Source: Nemertoderma westbladi (Eukaryota; Xenacoelomorpha; Nemertodermatida; Nemertodermatidae). From it: a stretch of DNA of 64,000 nt. The notes under the pieces were generated by a model. The model worked only from the letters and a program-made list of their open reading frames with translations, ran no database searches and had not been told where the DNA came from. Positions 37,911-49,400 of the stretch are shown here, in pieces; positions within the stretch are counted from its first letter, which is position 1, and each line of letters starts with the position of its first letter. A program made the position numbers and the translations under genes. The stretch is taken from NCBI GenBank assembly GCA_032718475.1, contig JAUCBJ010001861.1:1-64000 (forward strand). Direction: 5' to 3'.

Positions 37911-38718
37911 TGTACCAGCATTGTTCATTATTAAACAACAACTCCCTTCAGTAGTGGACTGTTACTGAATTACTTATCCAATGAATGTCCCCCATGCACC
38001 AGCATTTTTCATTATTAAGCAACAACTCCCTTCAGTAGTGGACTGATACTGAATTACTTATCCAATGAATGTCCCCCATGCACCAGCATTTTTCATTATT
38101 AAGCAACAACTCCCTTCAGTAGTGGACTGTTACTGAATTACTTATCCAATGAATGTCCCCCATGCACCAGCATTGTTCATTATTAAACAACAACTCCCTT
38201 CAGTAGTGGACTGTTACTGAATTACTTATCCAATGAATGTCCCCCATGTACCAGCATTGTTCATTATTAAACAACATCTCCCTTCAGTTGTAGTGGACTG
38301 TTACTGAATTACTTATCCAATGAATGTCCCCCATGCACCAGCATTGTTCATTCTTAAACAACAACTCCCTTCAGTAGTGGACTGTTACTGAATTACTTAT
38401 CCAATGAATGTCCCCCATGCACCAGCATTGTTCATTCTTAAACAACATATCCCTTCGGTAGTGGACTGTTACTGAATTACTTATCCAATGAATGCCCCCC
38501 ATGCACCAGCATTGTTCATTATTAAACAACAACTCCCTTCAGTAGTGGACTGTTACTGAATTACTTATCCAATGAATGTCCCCCATGCACCAGCATTGTT
38601 CATTCTTAAACAACATATCCCTTCAGTGGTGGACTGTTACTGAATTACTTATCCAATGAATGTCCCCCATGCACCAGCATTGTTCATTCTTAAACAACAT
38701 ATCCCTTCAGTAGTGGAC
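37911..38718. repeat. 84-bp tandem repeat, right part
   Basis: About 9-10 units of the 84-bp repeat seen at 33763-34266, with small variants (CTTCAGTTGTAGTGG insertion near 38285; AACATATCCC in later copies). The last unit breaks off at GTAGTGGACTAG. Confidence 0.93.
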
Positions 38719-39089
38719 TAGAATATGCCACTTAGGGGCCTCCATTACAATAATTTGTATATAATTATGTTTTTGAGGCAGTGTATGTACATGTTTCTTA
38801 CATTCTGACTTATATTTTAGGAATGGCCGGCGATAAAGAGTACCGGGGTCCCTTCTGGTCAGCTGAAGTCTATACCGACTATGCAAGACTACTTCTAACT
38901 TTAAGGTAAAGTATATAACATTTAAGTTATATACTGTAGCTGCTATAATTTATAAACATTACTTCTGAAAGGCTGTCAATGCTAGAGATACCAGATTTCA
39001 ACTTTCAATTAAGATAGAACATAAGACAAGTGGATTTTGAAAGTTAAAAGCTCATGTGTGACCCGGGCCTTAATGAAGATCCGTTATCA
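38719..39089 (+). other. Spacer with a possible exon at 38821-38905
   Basis: An 85-nt segment is flanked by a good acceptor (TTATATTTTAG, ending 38820) and donor (CTTTAAG|GTAAAG). In one frame it is open throughout (MAGDKEYRGPFWSAEVYTDY ...); in phase 0 it ends at TAA. It may belong to the small gene at 33604. The rest is unremarkable. Confidence 0.25.
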
Positions 39090-41292
39090 TCTCGACTTAC
39101 TATGCGTCAATTCCCCACTCACCTTGAGTTTAGCGACTAGTTTTTTACGTTCTCTCCTCGACTTACTATACGTCACTTCCCCACTCACCTTGAGTTTAGC
39201 GACTAGTTTTTTACGCTCTCTCCTCGACTTACTATACGTCACTTCCCCACTCACCTTGAGTTTAGCGACTAGTTTTTTACGTTCTCACCTCGACTTACTA
39301 TACGTCACTTCCCCACTCACCTTGAGTTAAGCGACTAGTTTTTTACGTTCTCTCCTCGACTTACTATACGTCACTTCCCCACTCACCTTGAGTTTAGCGA
39401 CTAGTTTTTTACGTTCTCTCCTCGACTTACTATACGTCACTTCCCCACTGACCTTGAGTTTAGCGACTAGTTTTTTACGTTCTCTCCTCGACTTACTATA
39501 CGTCACTTCCCCACTCACCTTGAGTTTAGCGACTAGTTTTTTACGTTATCTCCTCGACTTACTATACGTCACTTCCCCACTCACCTTGAGTTTTAGCGAC
39601 TAGTTTTTTACGTTCTCTCCTCGACTTACTATACGTCACTTCCCCACTGACCTTGAGTTTAGCGACTAGTTTTTTAAGTTCTCTCCTCGACTTACTATAC
39701 GTCACTTTCCCACTCACCTTGAGTTTAGCGACTAGTTTTTTACGTTCTCTCCTCAACTTACCTTACGTCACTTCCCCACTCACCTTGAGTTTAGCGACTA
39801 GTTTTTTACGTTCTCTCCTCGACTTACCTTACGTCACTTCCCCACTCACCTTGAGTTTAGCGACTAGTTTTTTACGTTCTCTCCTCGACTTACCTTACGT
39901 CACTTCCCCACTCACCTTGAGTTTAGCGACTAGTTTTTTACGTTCTCTCCTCGACTTACTATACGTCACTTCCCTATCTACCTTGAGTTTAGCGACTAGT
40001 TTTTTACGTTCTCTCCTCAACTTACCTTACGTCACTTCCCCACTCACCTTGAGTTTAGCGACTAGTTTTTTACGTTCTCTCCTCGACTTACTATACGTCA
40101 CTTCCCCACTCACCTTGAGTTTAGCGACTAGTTTTTTACGTTCTCTCCTCAACTTACCTTACGTCACTTCCCCACTCACCTTGAGTTTAGCGACTAGTTT
40201 TTTACGTTCTCTCCTCAACTTACCTTACGTCACTTCCCCACTCACCTTGAGTTTAGCGACTAGTTTTTTACGTTCTCTCCTCAACTTACCTTACGTCACT
40301 TCCCCACTCACCTTGAGTTTAGCGACTAGTTTTTTACGTTCTCTCCTCGACTTACTATACGTCACTTCCCCACTCACCTTGAGTTTAGCGACTAGTTTTT
40401 TACGTTCTCTCCTCGACTTACCTTACGTCACTTCCCCACTCACCTTGAGTTTAGCGACTAGTTTTTTACGTTCTCTCCTCGACTTACCTTACGTCACTTC
40501 CCCACTCACCTTGAGTTCAGCGACTAGTTTTTTACGTTCTCTCCTCGACTTACTATACGTCACTTCCCCACTCACCTTGAGTTTAGCGACTAGTTTTTTA
40601 CGTTCTCTCCTCGACTTACTATACGTCACTTCCCCACTCACCTTGAGTTTAGCGACTAGTTTTTTACGCTCTCTCCTCGACTTACTATACGTCACTTCCC
40701 CACTCACCTTGAGTTTAGCGACTAGTTTTTTACGTTCTCTCCTCGACTTACTATACGTCACTTCCCCACTCACCTTGAGTTTAGCGACTAGTTTTTTACG
40801 TTCTCTCCTCAACTTACTATACGTCACTTCCCCACTCACCTTGAGTTTAGCGACTAATTTTTTCCGTTCTCTCCTCGACTTACTATACGTCACTTCCCCA
40901 CTCACCTTGAGTTTAGCGACTAGTTTTTTACGTTCTCTCCTCGACTTACTATACGTCACTTCCCCACTCACCTTGAGTTTAGCGACTAGTTTTTTACGTT
41001 CTCTCCTCGACTTACTATACGTCACTTCCCCACTCACCTTGAGTTTAGCGACTAGTTTTTTACGTTCTCTCCTCGACTTACTATACGTCACTTCCCCACT
41101 CACCTTGAGTTAAGCGACTAGTTTTTTACGTTCTCTCCTCAACTTACTATACGTCACTTCCCCACTCACCTTGAGTTAAGCGACTAGTTTTTTACGTTCT
41201 CTCCTCGACTTACTATACGTCACTTCCCCACTCACCTTGAGTTTAGCGACTAGTTTTTTACGTTCTCTCCTCGACTTACTATACGTCACTTC
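39090..41292 (-). repeat. 66-bp junction minisatellite, left part
   Basis: About 33 units of 66 bp, the same unit as 46449-53234. The Copia insertion at 41293-46448 splits one array: the base run ACTTC ends this part and is duplicated at 46449-46453. Plus-strand landmarks are CACTTCCCCACTCACCTTGA and GTTTAGCGACTAGTTTTTTA. On the minus strand each unit has CTCAAG|GTGAGT. Confidence 0.95.
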
Positions 41293-41456
41293 TGTAAATA
41301 TCTATGATATGTGTAAAATGTATAATTGTAGTAACGTGTGCAACGAACAAGTTCTAGAATAGTTAGTTTGAATATATTCTGGATTGTATTGCGTGAAAGT
41401 GTTTGTTGATAATAAATAAGCGTTGTGGTATAATATAGCAGTATTTAGTATTAACA
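41293..41456 (+). repeat. 5' LTR
   Basis: 164 bp, begins TGTAAATATC and ends TTAACA. It matches the 3' LTR except for TGTA/TGTT near the start and GTTTGAAT/GTTTTAAT. It should hold the element's promoter and poly(A) signals; AATAAATAAG near 41411 is a candidate. Confidence 0.95.
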
Positions 41457-41457
41457 A

Positions 41458-41468
41458 TGGTAGCAGAG
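41458..41468 (+). other. Primer binding site (initiator Met tRNA)
   Basis: TGGTAGCAGAG, one base after the 5' LTR, is complementary to the 3' end of eukaryotic initiator methionine tRNA, a usual primer for Copia elements. Confidence 0.75.
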
Positions 41469-41613
41469 CGTACCGACCAATCTTAATCCCTCTTTTTAGC
41501 GTTAAAAAAAAAGATAGTGTATTGCGTAAATTTACACTCAGTATTGCGTAGCGTGGAGGCATTGCGAAACTTACTATCGTGTTGGTATTAAAAAAAAAAA
41601 AATACATGTTGAG

Positions 41614-44538
41614 ATGGCGTTAAGATTGAATCCACCTGAGTTTAAGAAAGACTCAAAGAGTTATGAGCGTTATAAACGAGAACTATTAGCTTGGCGAGAA
41701 ATAACTGATCTTCCTAAATCTAAACAGGGTATAGCTATTGCATTATCCCTTCCAGAGGAAGGGGATTCTAAGATTAGAGAGAAAGTGTTCGATGAGATTT
41801 CCATTGAAGATTTAAAGGGCGAGGATGGACTAGGTGAACTTATAAAGTACCTAGATGAGAAGTTAGGTAAAGACGATTTAGAAGATTGTCTCGAAAAGTT
41901 TGAGGACTTCGAAGATTTCCATCGAGACGAGATTTGCAATATATCAGAATATGTTTCAATGTTTGATCAGAAATATCAGCGAATAAAGAGACTTGGTATG
42001 AGTCTCCCTCCAGAAATTTTGGCCTTTAAATTATTAAGGAGATCTGCCATTTCTATAGAAGAAAAAATGTTAGTACTCACCGGAATGGATTATTCTCAGA
42101 AGGTGACATTATATGATCAAGCACAAAAGTCTTTAAAAAAATTCATTAGCAAGGGAACATCCGGATTACAAAGTGCGGCCATTAAACTTGAACCAACCTT
42201 TCTTGCCCAAAATGAAGAGGCACTAGCGGCTGCTGGTTACTATCATTCCTCTAGGAGTAACCCTAATTGGCAACGTGGTGGTGGTGGTGGTAGAGTTCGG
42301 AGGGACGTTGGACATTTTGAATCCACAAGGCGGTATGTTCCTCCCAGTTATAAGAAAGATGCTGGTAATTTGGGCTGTTCAGGTCACCGAATTAGTGCAG
42401 TTCGAGCCCAAGACAGGAAAGTGAATCCCGCTGGTACTGATGGAAAACCTCTTACTTGTCGATGCTGTGGTTCATTTCGACATCTTTTAAGAGATTGTCC
42501 TGATAGTTGGGAAAATCTGGAGAAAGTCCACTACACTAATAATGATCACAAATTTCACGATTCTATGATGCCTGCAGAACTAAACCTGTCTGAAAAGACG
42601 ACCCCATCGGAAATATTGGAGGAGTATGATTGTGAAGATGTTCTGCTAAGTGTGTTCACTACGACCTCATCATCCACTGAGATTTATCAACTTGGCGTTG
42701 AAGCTTCCAATTGTGCTGTATTGGATAGCGCCTGTACCAGCACTGTATGTGGAAAGGATTGGATCAACAACTACATTTCCAGTTTATGCGATACTTACAG
42801 ATCCAAAATTCAATTGAATGAGGGTCACAAAATATTCAAATTTGGTGGTGGCACCAAGCTGAGATCAATTTCTGAATGTTTAATTCCAGCTTTTATAGCC
42901 GGGCGGGATGTTCAAATTCGAACAGATGTTGTAGAATCCGATATTCCACTACTGCTTTCCAGGGAATCTATGAAGCGCGCACAAATGACTTTGGACTTGA
43001 ATTCTGATGAAGCCACAGTTTTTGGCAGACGCATATCTTTAAATACTACATCAACTGGACATTACTGTATTCCAATTATGGAAGATATACCAGAAAATTA
43101 CGTCCGTGCAGTTAACTTTACTGCAATGGATGACAAGCACCTTCATCAAACTATTCTGAAATTACACCGTCAATTTGCTCATCCATCAGCCAAAAAACTG
43201 ATAAATCTCCTAAAAGATGCTAAGGTATGGCAAGATAGTTGTAAACCTATAGTTGACGATATTGTAGAACATTGTGAAGTTTGTAAGCGATTCAAAAAAT
43301 CTCCACCGATTCCCATTGTTGGACTACCAATGGCAAGTGAATTTAATCAAGTTGTGGCTATCGATCTTAAGGTTTGGGAAAAACAGTGGATACTCCATAT
43401 GGTAGACGTATGGTCTCGCTATACTGTATCCGTCTTCGTTTCAAGTAAATTACCTTGTGTCATTGTTGATAAAATGATGACTAACTGGCTTTCCATTTTC
43501 GGTATTATGGGCGGTATAATGAGTGATAATGGTGGGGAATTCAACTCAGATGAAATACGGGAAGTAGCTTCAATATTAAATGTAAATTTACATACCACAG
43601 CTGCTCGAGCACCTTATCAAAATGGATTATGTGAGCGAAATCATTCTATTACAGACCGTATGCTCAGTAAACTTAAAGAGGATAATCCTCAGATCTCAGA
43701 ACATATCTTATTGCCTTGGGCAAATATGGCTAAAAACTCTCTCCAGATGTGGAACGGTTTCAGCAGTCATCAACTTGTGTTCGGCAAAAATCCTAAATTA
43801 CCATGTACTATGACTTCAAATCCCCCAGCACTGGAAGGTTCAACCACAAGTAAAGCATTTGCTAACCATTTGAACGCCCTTCATGCAACTAGAGAAGCTT
43901 TTGTACAATCTGAAGCTGATGAGCGTATTCGTAGAGCTTTGAGACATAAAGTACGAGCATCAGAACAGACTTTTCAGAATGGCGATCTTGTTTATTATAA
44001 ACATGATAGTAAAAATAGATGGCTGGGCCCTGCCAAAGTGGTTTTTCAGGATGGCAAGGTGGTGTTCGTGCGTCACGGAGGTGTATTCATTCGTCTTTCT
44101 CCTAATCGTCTCATTGCTATTAATTCACTTGAACAAATTCCCGCAGTTCAAGTTCCTGATGACTTCAAGCCAGAGGCAGTTTCCAAACTTGTGGATAACA
44201 ATTGTGGCACAATAAGAAATACAGCAGCTCTGACACCAGTATTAAAGCATACTGTACCAACCAGTTCAACTGGAATCAACAATTGCGGTCTTCAGGAAAT
44301 GATCTCGACAATTGTGCCATCTAACAAAGACACAAATGTAGACAATAACTCAAACAATCTAAAGTCTAAACAAAAATCCACAAATAACGTGAACTCCTTG
44401 CCACATTCAGCACAATGTATTAAATTTCTTGATCATGACACACAGCAATGGCTTACAGCGACTGTTATGGGTCGTGCTGGTAAAGCATCAGGAAAGTATA
44501 GGGATTGGTTTAACGTGGAGGAGTCTAATGGAGTTTAG
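41614..44538 (+). CDS. Copia gag-protease-integrase part
   Basis: 974 codons to an in-frame TAG (44536-44538). Domains in order: gag capsid-like region (about residues 1-200); CCHC zinc knuckle C282-x2-C285-x4-H290-x4-C295; aspartic protease centred on D-S-A at residue 371 (DSA where Copia usually has DSG); integrase HHCC zinc finger (about 508-555) and the D,D,E core with SDNGGEF near 636-642; then an integrase C-terminal region. The reading frame continues unchanged after the TAG into the reverse transcriptase part. It makes the element's structural proteins and processes and integrates its cDNA. Confidence 0.92.
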   Translation: MALRLNPPEFKKDSKSYERYKRELLAWREITDLPKSKQGIAIALSLPEEGDSKIREKVFDEISIEDLKGEDGLGELIKYLDEKLGKDDLEDCLEKFEDFEDFHRDEICNISEYVSMFDQKYQRIKRLGMSLPPEILAFKLLRRSAISIEEKMLVLTGMDYSQKVTLYDQAQKSLKKFISKGTSGLQSAAIKLEPTFLAQNEEALAAAGYYHSSRSNPNWQRGGGGGRVRRDVGHFESTRRYVPPSYKKDAGNLGCSGHRISAVRAQDRKVNPAGTDGKPLTCRCCGSFRHLLRDCPDSWENLEKVHYTNNDHKFHDSMMPAELNLSEKTTPSEILEEYDCEDVLLSVFTTTSSSTEIYQLGVEASNCAVLDSACTSTVCGKDWINNYISSLCDTYRSKIQLNEGHKIFKFGGGTKLRSISECLIPAFIAGRDVQIRTDVVESDIPLLLSRESMKRAQMTLDLNSDEATVFGRRISLNTTSTGHYCIPIMEDIPENYVRAVNFTAMDDKHLHQTILKLHRQFAHPSAKKLINLLKDAKVWQDSCKPIVDDIVEHCEVCKRFKKSPPIPIVGLPMASEFNQVVAIDLKVWEKQWILHMVDVWSRYTVSVFVSSKLPCVIVDKMMTNWLSIFGIMGGIMSDNGGEFNSDEIREVASILNVNLHTTAARAPYQNGLCERNHSITDRMLSKLKEDNPQISEHILLPWANMAKNSLQMWNGFSSHQLVFGKNPKLPCTMTSNPPALEGSTTSKAFANHLNALHATREAFVQSEADERIRRALRHKVRASEQTFQNGDLVYYKHDSKNRWLGPAKVVFQDGKVVFVRHGGVFIRLSPNRLIAINSLEQIPAVQVPDDFKPEAVSKLVDNNCGTIRNTAALTPVLKHTVPTSSTGINNCGLQEMISTIVPSNKDTNVDNNSNNLKSKQKSTNNVNSLPHSAQCIKFLDHDTQQWLTATVMGRAGKASGKYRDWFNVEESNGV

Positions 44539-46104
44539 AGGTGCATCGACTTTGGTTCTAACCCTTGGATCCAAGGTGATGCGACTAATGAAGTAAATTT
44601 AGTTCTCATTCCCAGAAAAGATCAGTCTTCTCCTGAGTGCCAACAAGCAAAATTAGAGGAGCTACAAAAATTGAGAGATTTTGAAGTCTATCAAGAGCTA
44701 CCTTTCAACGGACAACCATGCATATCGACGCGGTGGGTTCTATGGCATAAGGGAACAGAGATTCGTGCCCGTCTAGTTGCCAGAGGATTTGAAGAGCAAA
44801 TTGAGGTAGCTACAGACTCTCCTACAGTTGCAAAATGTACACTTCGTACATTTTTGGCTATCGTTTCCAGTAAAAAATGGGTTCTAAAAACAACTGACAT
44901 AAAATCTGCCTTTCTCCAAGGTGAATCCCTAGTACGTGATGTCTTCCTCAATCCACCCCAGGAGGCTGATGCGCCGTTGGGATATATTTGGCGATTAAAT
45001 AAGTGCTTGTATGGTTTGAATGACGCAGCTCGTCAGTTCTACAATAGTGTGGTAGAAGAGATGTTGACCCTCGGTTGCAGCCAATCTCCATTAGACCCTG
45101 CTCTATTTTATTTTAGAGAGGATGGCAATCTTTCCGGTATTTTAGTCTCACACATTGACGATTTCCTGCATGCAGGAAATCAAAACTTCGAGTCAAAAGT
45201 TATACACAATCTCACCAACAGATTTCTTGCGGGAAAGGAAGCAGCTAATCAATTTACTTACGTTGGTTTTGAATTATGTCAGCTTCCTAATGAGATAATT
45301 TTAAACCAGGAATCATACTTAAAGAATATTGAGATAAAAGACATACCATTATCATTGAGCAAGTCCACAAAAAATGAAAATTTAGGCCCATCTGACCTTA
45401 CCATGTACCGGTCTCTAGTTGGTAAACTTAATTGGCTCGTGCAAGGGTCTCGCCCAGACTGGTCCTTTGAGCTAATAGATCTTAGCACACACTTCAGGGA
45501 TGCTCGAATGGAACACTTATTGCGAATCAGAAAAATTTTGCTAAATGTCAAAGATAGAAATGCTTTCATTGTGTTCCCAAACTTAGGTAACCCAATCAAT
45601 TGGTATCTAATTTTATTTACTGATGCTTCATTAGCTAATCTAGCAGACGGAATGAGCAGTACTATGGCATTTGTTCTGTATCTAGTTGGCATAGATAATC
45701 GCTCCTGTCCTCTTTCTTGGAATGTTTGCAAGATTAAACGCGTTGTCCGGTCTACGATAGCTGCAGAGGCGTTAAGTCTTCAAGAAGGTCTAGAGCAATC
45801 GATATACACAAGAGGTGTCATTAGAGAAATAATTGGTGATGGTGATTCTTTAAAGATACCCATCCGCGCGTATGTCGACAACAAGAGTGTCGTTGAAGCC
45901 ATTCACTCAACGAAATTGGTTGATGACAAGCGACTACGAATCGATATTGGGGCTATAAAACAATCCCTAGAGAAGGGTGAAGTTGAATATGTGCGTTGGT
46001 GCCCAGGTTCCATGCAAATCGCAGATTGTTTGACAAAAAAAGGAGCATCCGGATTTCATCTCCTGGAGAGTATACAACATGGTCGAATTGACTTTCTACG
46101 ATAA
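44539..46104 (+). CDS. Copia reverse transcriptase-RNase H part
   Basis: Same frame as the upstream part, separated only by the TAG at 44536; the first ATG is at 44671. Reverse transcriptase motifs are seen: RWVLWHKG, RARLVARGFE, KTTDIKSAFLQGE, KCLYGLNDAARQFY and the catalytic SHIDDFLHAG. RNase H follows with TDASLANLADG, the AAEALSLQEG Glu and YVDNKSVVEAI. It ends about 180 bp before the 3' LTR. No frameshift is seen. Whether it is translated depends on reading through the TAG. Confidence 0.92.
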   Translation, partial: RCIDFGSNPWIQGDATNEVNLVLIPRKDQSSPECQQAKLEELQKLRDFEVYQELPFNGQPCISTRWVLWHKGTEIRARLVARGFEEQIEVATDSPTVAKCTLRTFLAIVSSKKWVLKTTDIKSAFLQGESLVRDVFLNPPQEADAPLGYIWRLNKCLYGLNDAARQFYNSVVEEMLTLGCSQSPLDPALFYFREDGNLSGILVSHIDDFLHAGNQNFESKVIHNLTNRFLAGKEAANQFTYVGFELCQLPNEIILNQESYLKNIEIKDIPLSLSKSTKNENLGPSDLTMYRSLVGKLNWLVQGSRPDWSFELIDLSTHFRDARMEHLLRIRKILLNVKDRNAFIVFPNLGNPINWYLILFTDASLANLADGMSSTMAFVLYLVGIDNRSCPLSWNVCKIKRVVRSTIAAEALSLQEGLEQSIYTRGVIREIIGDGDSLKIPIRAYVDNKSVVEAIHSTKLVDDKRLRIDIGAIKQSLEKGEVEYVRWCPGSMQIADCLTKKGASGFHLLESIQHGRIDFLR

Positions 46105-46284
46105 TGTAACGATTTGTCAGTAGACTATGTTATAAACCATTGGAGTGTAACTCACATGTGATTGATATTTAGAACAACAACAAAAAAAAAACATAATTTA
46201 TACTAATCTATGATTGAATCTCTAGGATGAATATCTACATATATTTAGGATAAAGAAGGACTAAAAAAAAAGTATTTGTATTAA

Positions 46285-46448
46285 TGTTAATATCTATGAT
46301 ATGTGTAAAATGTATAATTGTAGTAACGTGTGCAACGAACAAGTTCTAGAATAGTTAGTTTTAATATATTCTGGATTGTATTGCGTGAAAGTGTTTGTTG
46401 ATAATAAATAAGCGTTGTGGTATAATATAGCAGTATTTAGTATTAACA
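46285..46448 (+). repeat. 3' LTR
   Basis: 164 bp, begins TGTTAATATC and ends TTAACA, followed by the ACTTC target duplicate and the resumed 66-bp array. A run of A (about 46263-46271) upstream is a weak polypurine tract candidate. Confidence 0.95.
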
Positions 46449-49400
46449 ACTTCCCCACTGACCTTGAGTTTAGCGACTAGTTTTTTACGTTCTCTCCTCG
46501 ACTTACTATACGTCACTTCCCCACTCACCTTGAGTTTAGCGACTAGTTTTTTACGTTCTCTCCTCGACTTACTATACGTCACTTCCCCACTGACCTTGAG
46601 TTTAGCGACTAGTTTTTTACGTTCTCTCCTCGACTTACTATACGTCACTTCCCCACTCACCTTGAGTTTAGCGACTAGTTTTTTACGTTCTCTCCTCGAC
46701 TTACCTTACGTCACTTCCCCACTCACCTTGAGTTTAGCGACTAGTTTTTTACGTTCTCTCCTCGACTTACCTTACGTCACTTCCCCACTCACCTTGAGTT
46801 TAGCGACTAGTTTTTTACGTTCTCTCCTCGACTTACCTTACGTCACTTCCCCACTCACCTTGAGTTTAGCGACTAGTTTTTTACGTTCTCTCCTCGACTT
46901 ACTATACGTCACTTCCCCACTCACCTTGAGTTTAGCGACTAGTTTTTTACGTTCTCTCCTCAACTTACTATACGTCACTTCCCCACTCACCTTGAGTTTA
47001 GCGACTAGTTTTTTACATTCTCTCCTCGACTTACTATACGTCACTTCCCCACTCACCTTGAGTTTAGCGACTAGTTTTTTACGTTCTCTCCTCGACTTAC
47101 TATACGTCACTTCCCCACTCACCTTGAGTTTAGCGACTAGTTTTTTACGCTCTCTCCTCGACTTACTATACGTCACTTCTCCACTCACCTTGAGTTTAGC
47201 GACTAGTTTTTTACGTTCTCTCCTCAACTTACTATACGTCACTTCCCCACTCACCTTGAGTTTAGCGACTAGTTTTTTACGTTCTCTCCTCGACTTACTA
47301 TACGTCACTTCCCCACTCACCTTGAGTTTAGCGACTAGTTTTTTACGTTCTCTCCTCAACTTACTATACGTCACTTCTCCACTCACCTTGAGTTTAGCGA
47401 CTAGTTTTTTACGTTCTCTCCTCGACTTACTATATGTCACTTCCCCACTGACCTTGAGTTTAGCGACTAGTTTTTTACGTTATCTCCTCGACTTACTATA
47501 CGTCACTTCCCCACTCACCTTGAGTTTAGCGACTAGTTTTTTACGTTCTCTCCTCAACTTACTATACGTCACTTCCCCACTCACCTTGAGTTTAGCGACT
47601 AGTTTTTTACGTTCTCTCCTCGACTTACTATACGTCACTTCCCCACTCACCTTGAGTTTAGCGACTAGTTTTTTATGTTCTCTCCTCGACTTACTATACG
47701 TCACTTCCCCACTCACCTTGAGTTTAGCGACTAGTTTTTTACGTTCTCTCCTCGACTTACTATACGTCACTTCCCCACTCACCTTGAGTTTAGCGACTAG
47801 TTTTTTACATTATCTCCTCGACTTACTATACGTCACTTCCCCACTCACCTTGAGTTTAGCGACTAGTTTTTTACGTTCTCTCCTCGACTTACTATACGTC
47901 ACTTCCCCACTCACCTTGAGTTTAGCGACGAAGTTTTTTACGTTCTCTCCTCGACTTACTATACGTCACTTACCCACTCACCTTGAGTTTAGCGACTAGT
48001 TTTTTACGTTCTCTCCTCGACTTACTATACGTCACTTCCCCACTCACCTTGAGTTTAGCGACTAGTTTTTTACGTTCTCTCCTCGACTTACTATACGTCA
48101 CTTCCCCACTCACCTTGAGTTTAGCGACTAGTTTTTTACGTTCTCTCCTCGACTTACTATACGTCACTTCCCCACTCACCTTGAGTTTAGCGACTAGTTT
48201 TTTACGTTCTCTCCTCGACTTACTATACGTCACTTCCCCACTCACCTTGAGTTTAGCGACTAGTTTTTTACGTTCTCTCCTCGACTTACTATACGTCACT
48301 TCCCCACTCACCTTGAGTTTAGCGACTAGTTTTTTACGTTCTCTCCTCAACTTACTATACGTCACTTCCCCACTCACCTTGAGTTTAGCGACTAGTTTTT
48401 TACGTTCTCTCCTCGACTTACCTTACGTCACTTCCCCACTCACCTTGAGTTTAGCGACTAGTTTTTTACGTTCTCTCCTCGACTTACCTTACGTCACTTC
48501 CCCACTCACCTTGAGTTTAGCGACTAGTTTTTTACGTTCTCTCCTCGACTTACTATACGTCACTTCCCCACTCACCTTGAGTTTAGCGACTAGTTTTTTT
48601 ACGTTCTCTCCTCGACTTACTATACGTCACTTCCCCACTGACCTTGAGTTTAGCGACTAGTTTTTTACGTTCTCTCCTCGACTTACCTTACGTCACTTCC
48701 CCACTCACCTTGAGTTTAGTGACTAGTTTTTTACGTTCTCTCCTCGACTTACCTTACGTCACTTCCCCACTGACCTTGAGTTTAGCGACTAGTTTTTTAC
48801 ATTCTCTCCTCGACTTACTATACGTCACTTCCCCACTGACCTTGAGTTTAGCGACTAGTTTTTTACATTCTCTCCTCGACTTACTATACGTCACTTCCCC
48901 ACTCACCTTGAGTTTAGCGACTAGTTTTTTTACGTTCTCTCCTCGACTTACTATACGTCACTTCCCCACTGACCTTGAGTTTAGCGACTAGTTTTTTACG
49001 TTCTCTCCTCGACTTACCTTACGTCACTTCCCCACTCACCTTGAGTTTAGTGACTAGTTTTTTACGTTCTCTCCTCGACTTACCTTACGTCACTTCCCCA
49101 CTGACCTTGAGTTTAGCGACTAGTTTTTTACATTCTCTCCTCGACTTACTATACGTCACTTCCCCACTGACCTTGAGTTTAGCGACTAGTTTTTTACATT
49201 CTCTCCTCGACTTACTATACGTCACTTCCCCACTCACCTTGAGTTTAGCGACTAGTTTTTTACGTTCTCTCCTCGACTTACTATACGTCACTTCCCCACT
49301 CACCTTGAGTTTAGCGACTAGTTTTTTACGTTCTCTCCTCGACTTACTATACGTCACTTCCCCACTCACCTTGAGTTTAGCGACTAGTTTTTTACGTTCT

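Larger units (their letters stand above)
41293..46448 (+). mobile_element. Copia-type LTR retrotransposon inserted in the 66-bp array
   Basis: 5156 bp with 164-bp LTRs (TG...CA ends) differing at 2 positions by my count, and a perfect 5-bp target duplication ACTTC (41288-41292 and 46449-46453). The order protease, integrase, reverse transcriptase, RNase H in one frame defines Copia (Pseudoviridae). The RNase H motifs (KRVVRSTIAAEALSL) and HIDD in place of YVDD recall animal GalEa-like lineages; that assignment is tentative. The internal region has one in-frame stop. The near-identical LTRs indicate a young insertion. Confidence 0.95.
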
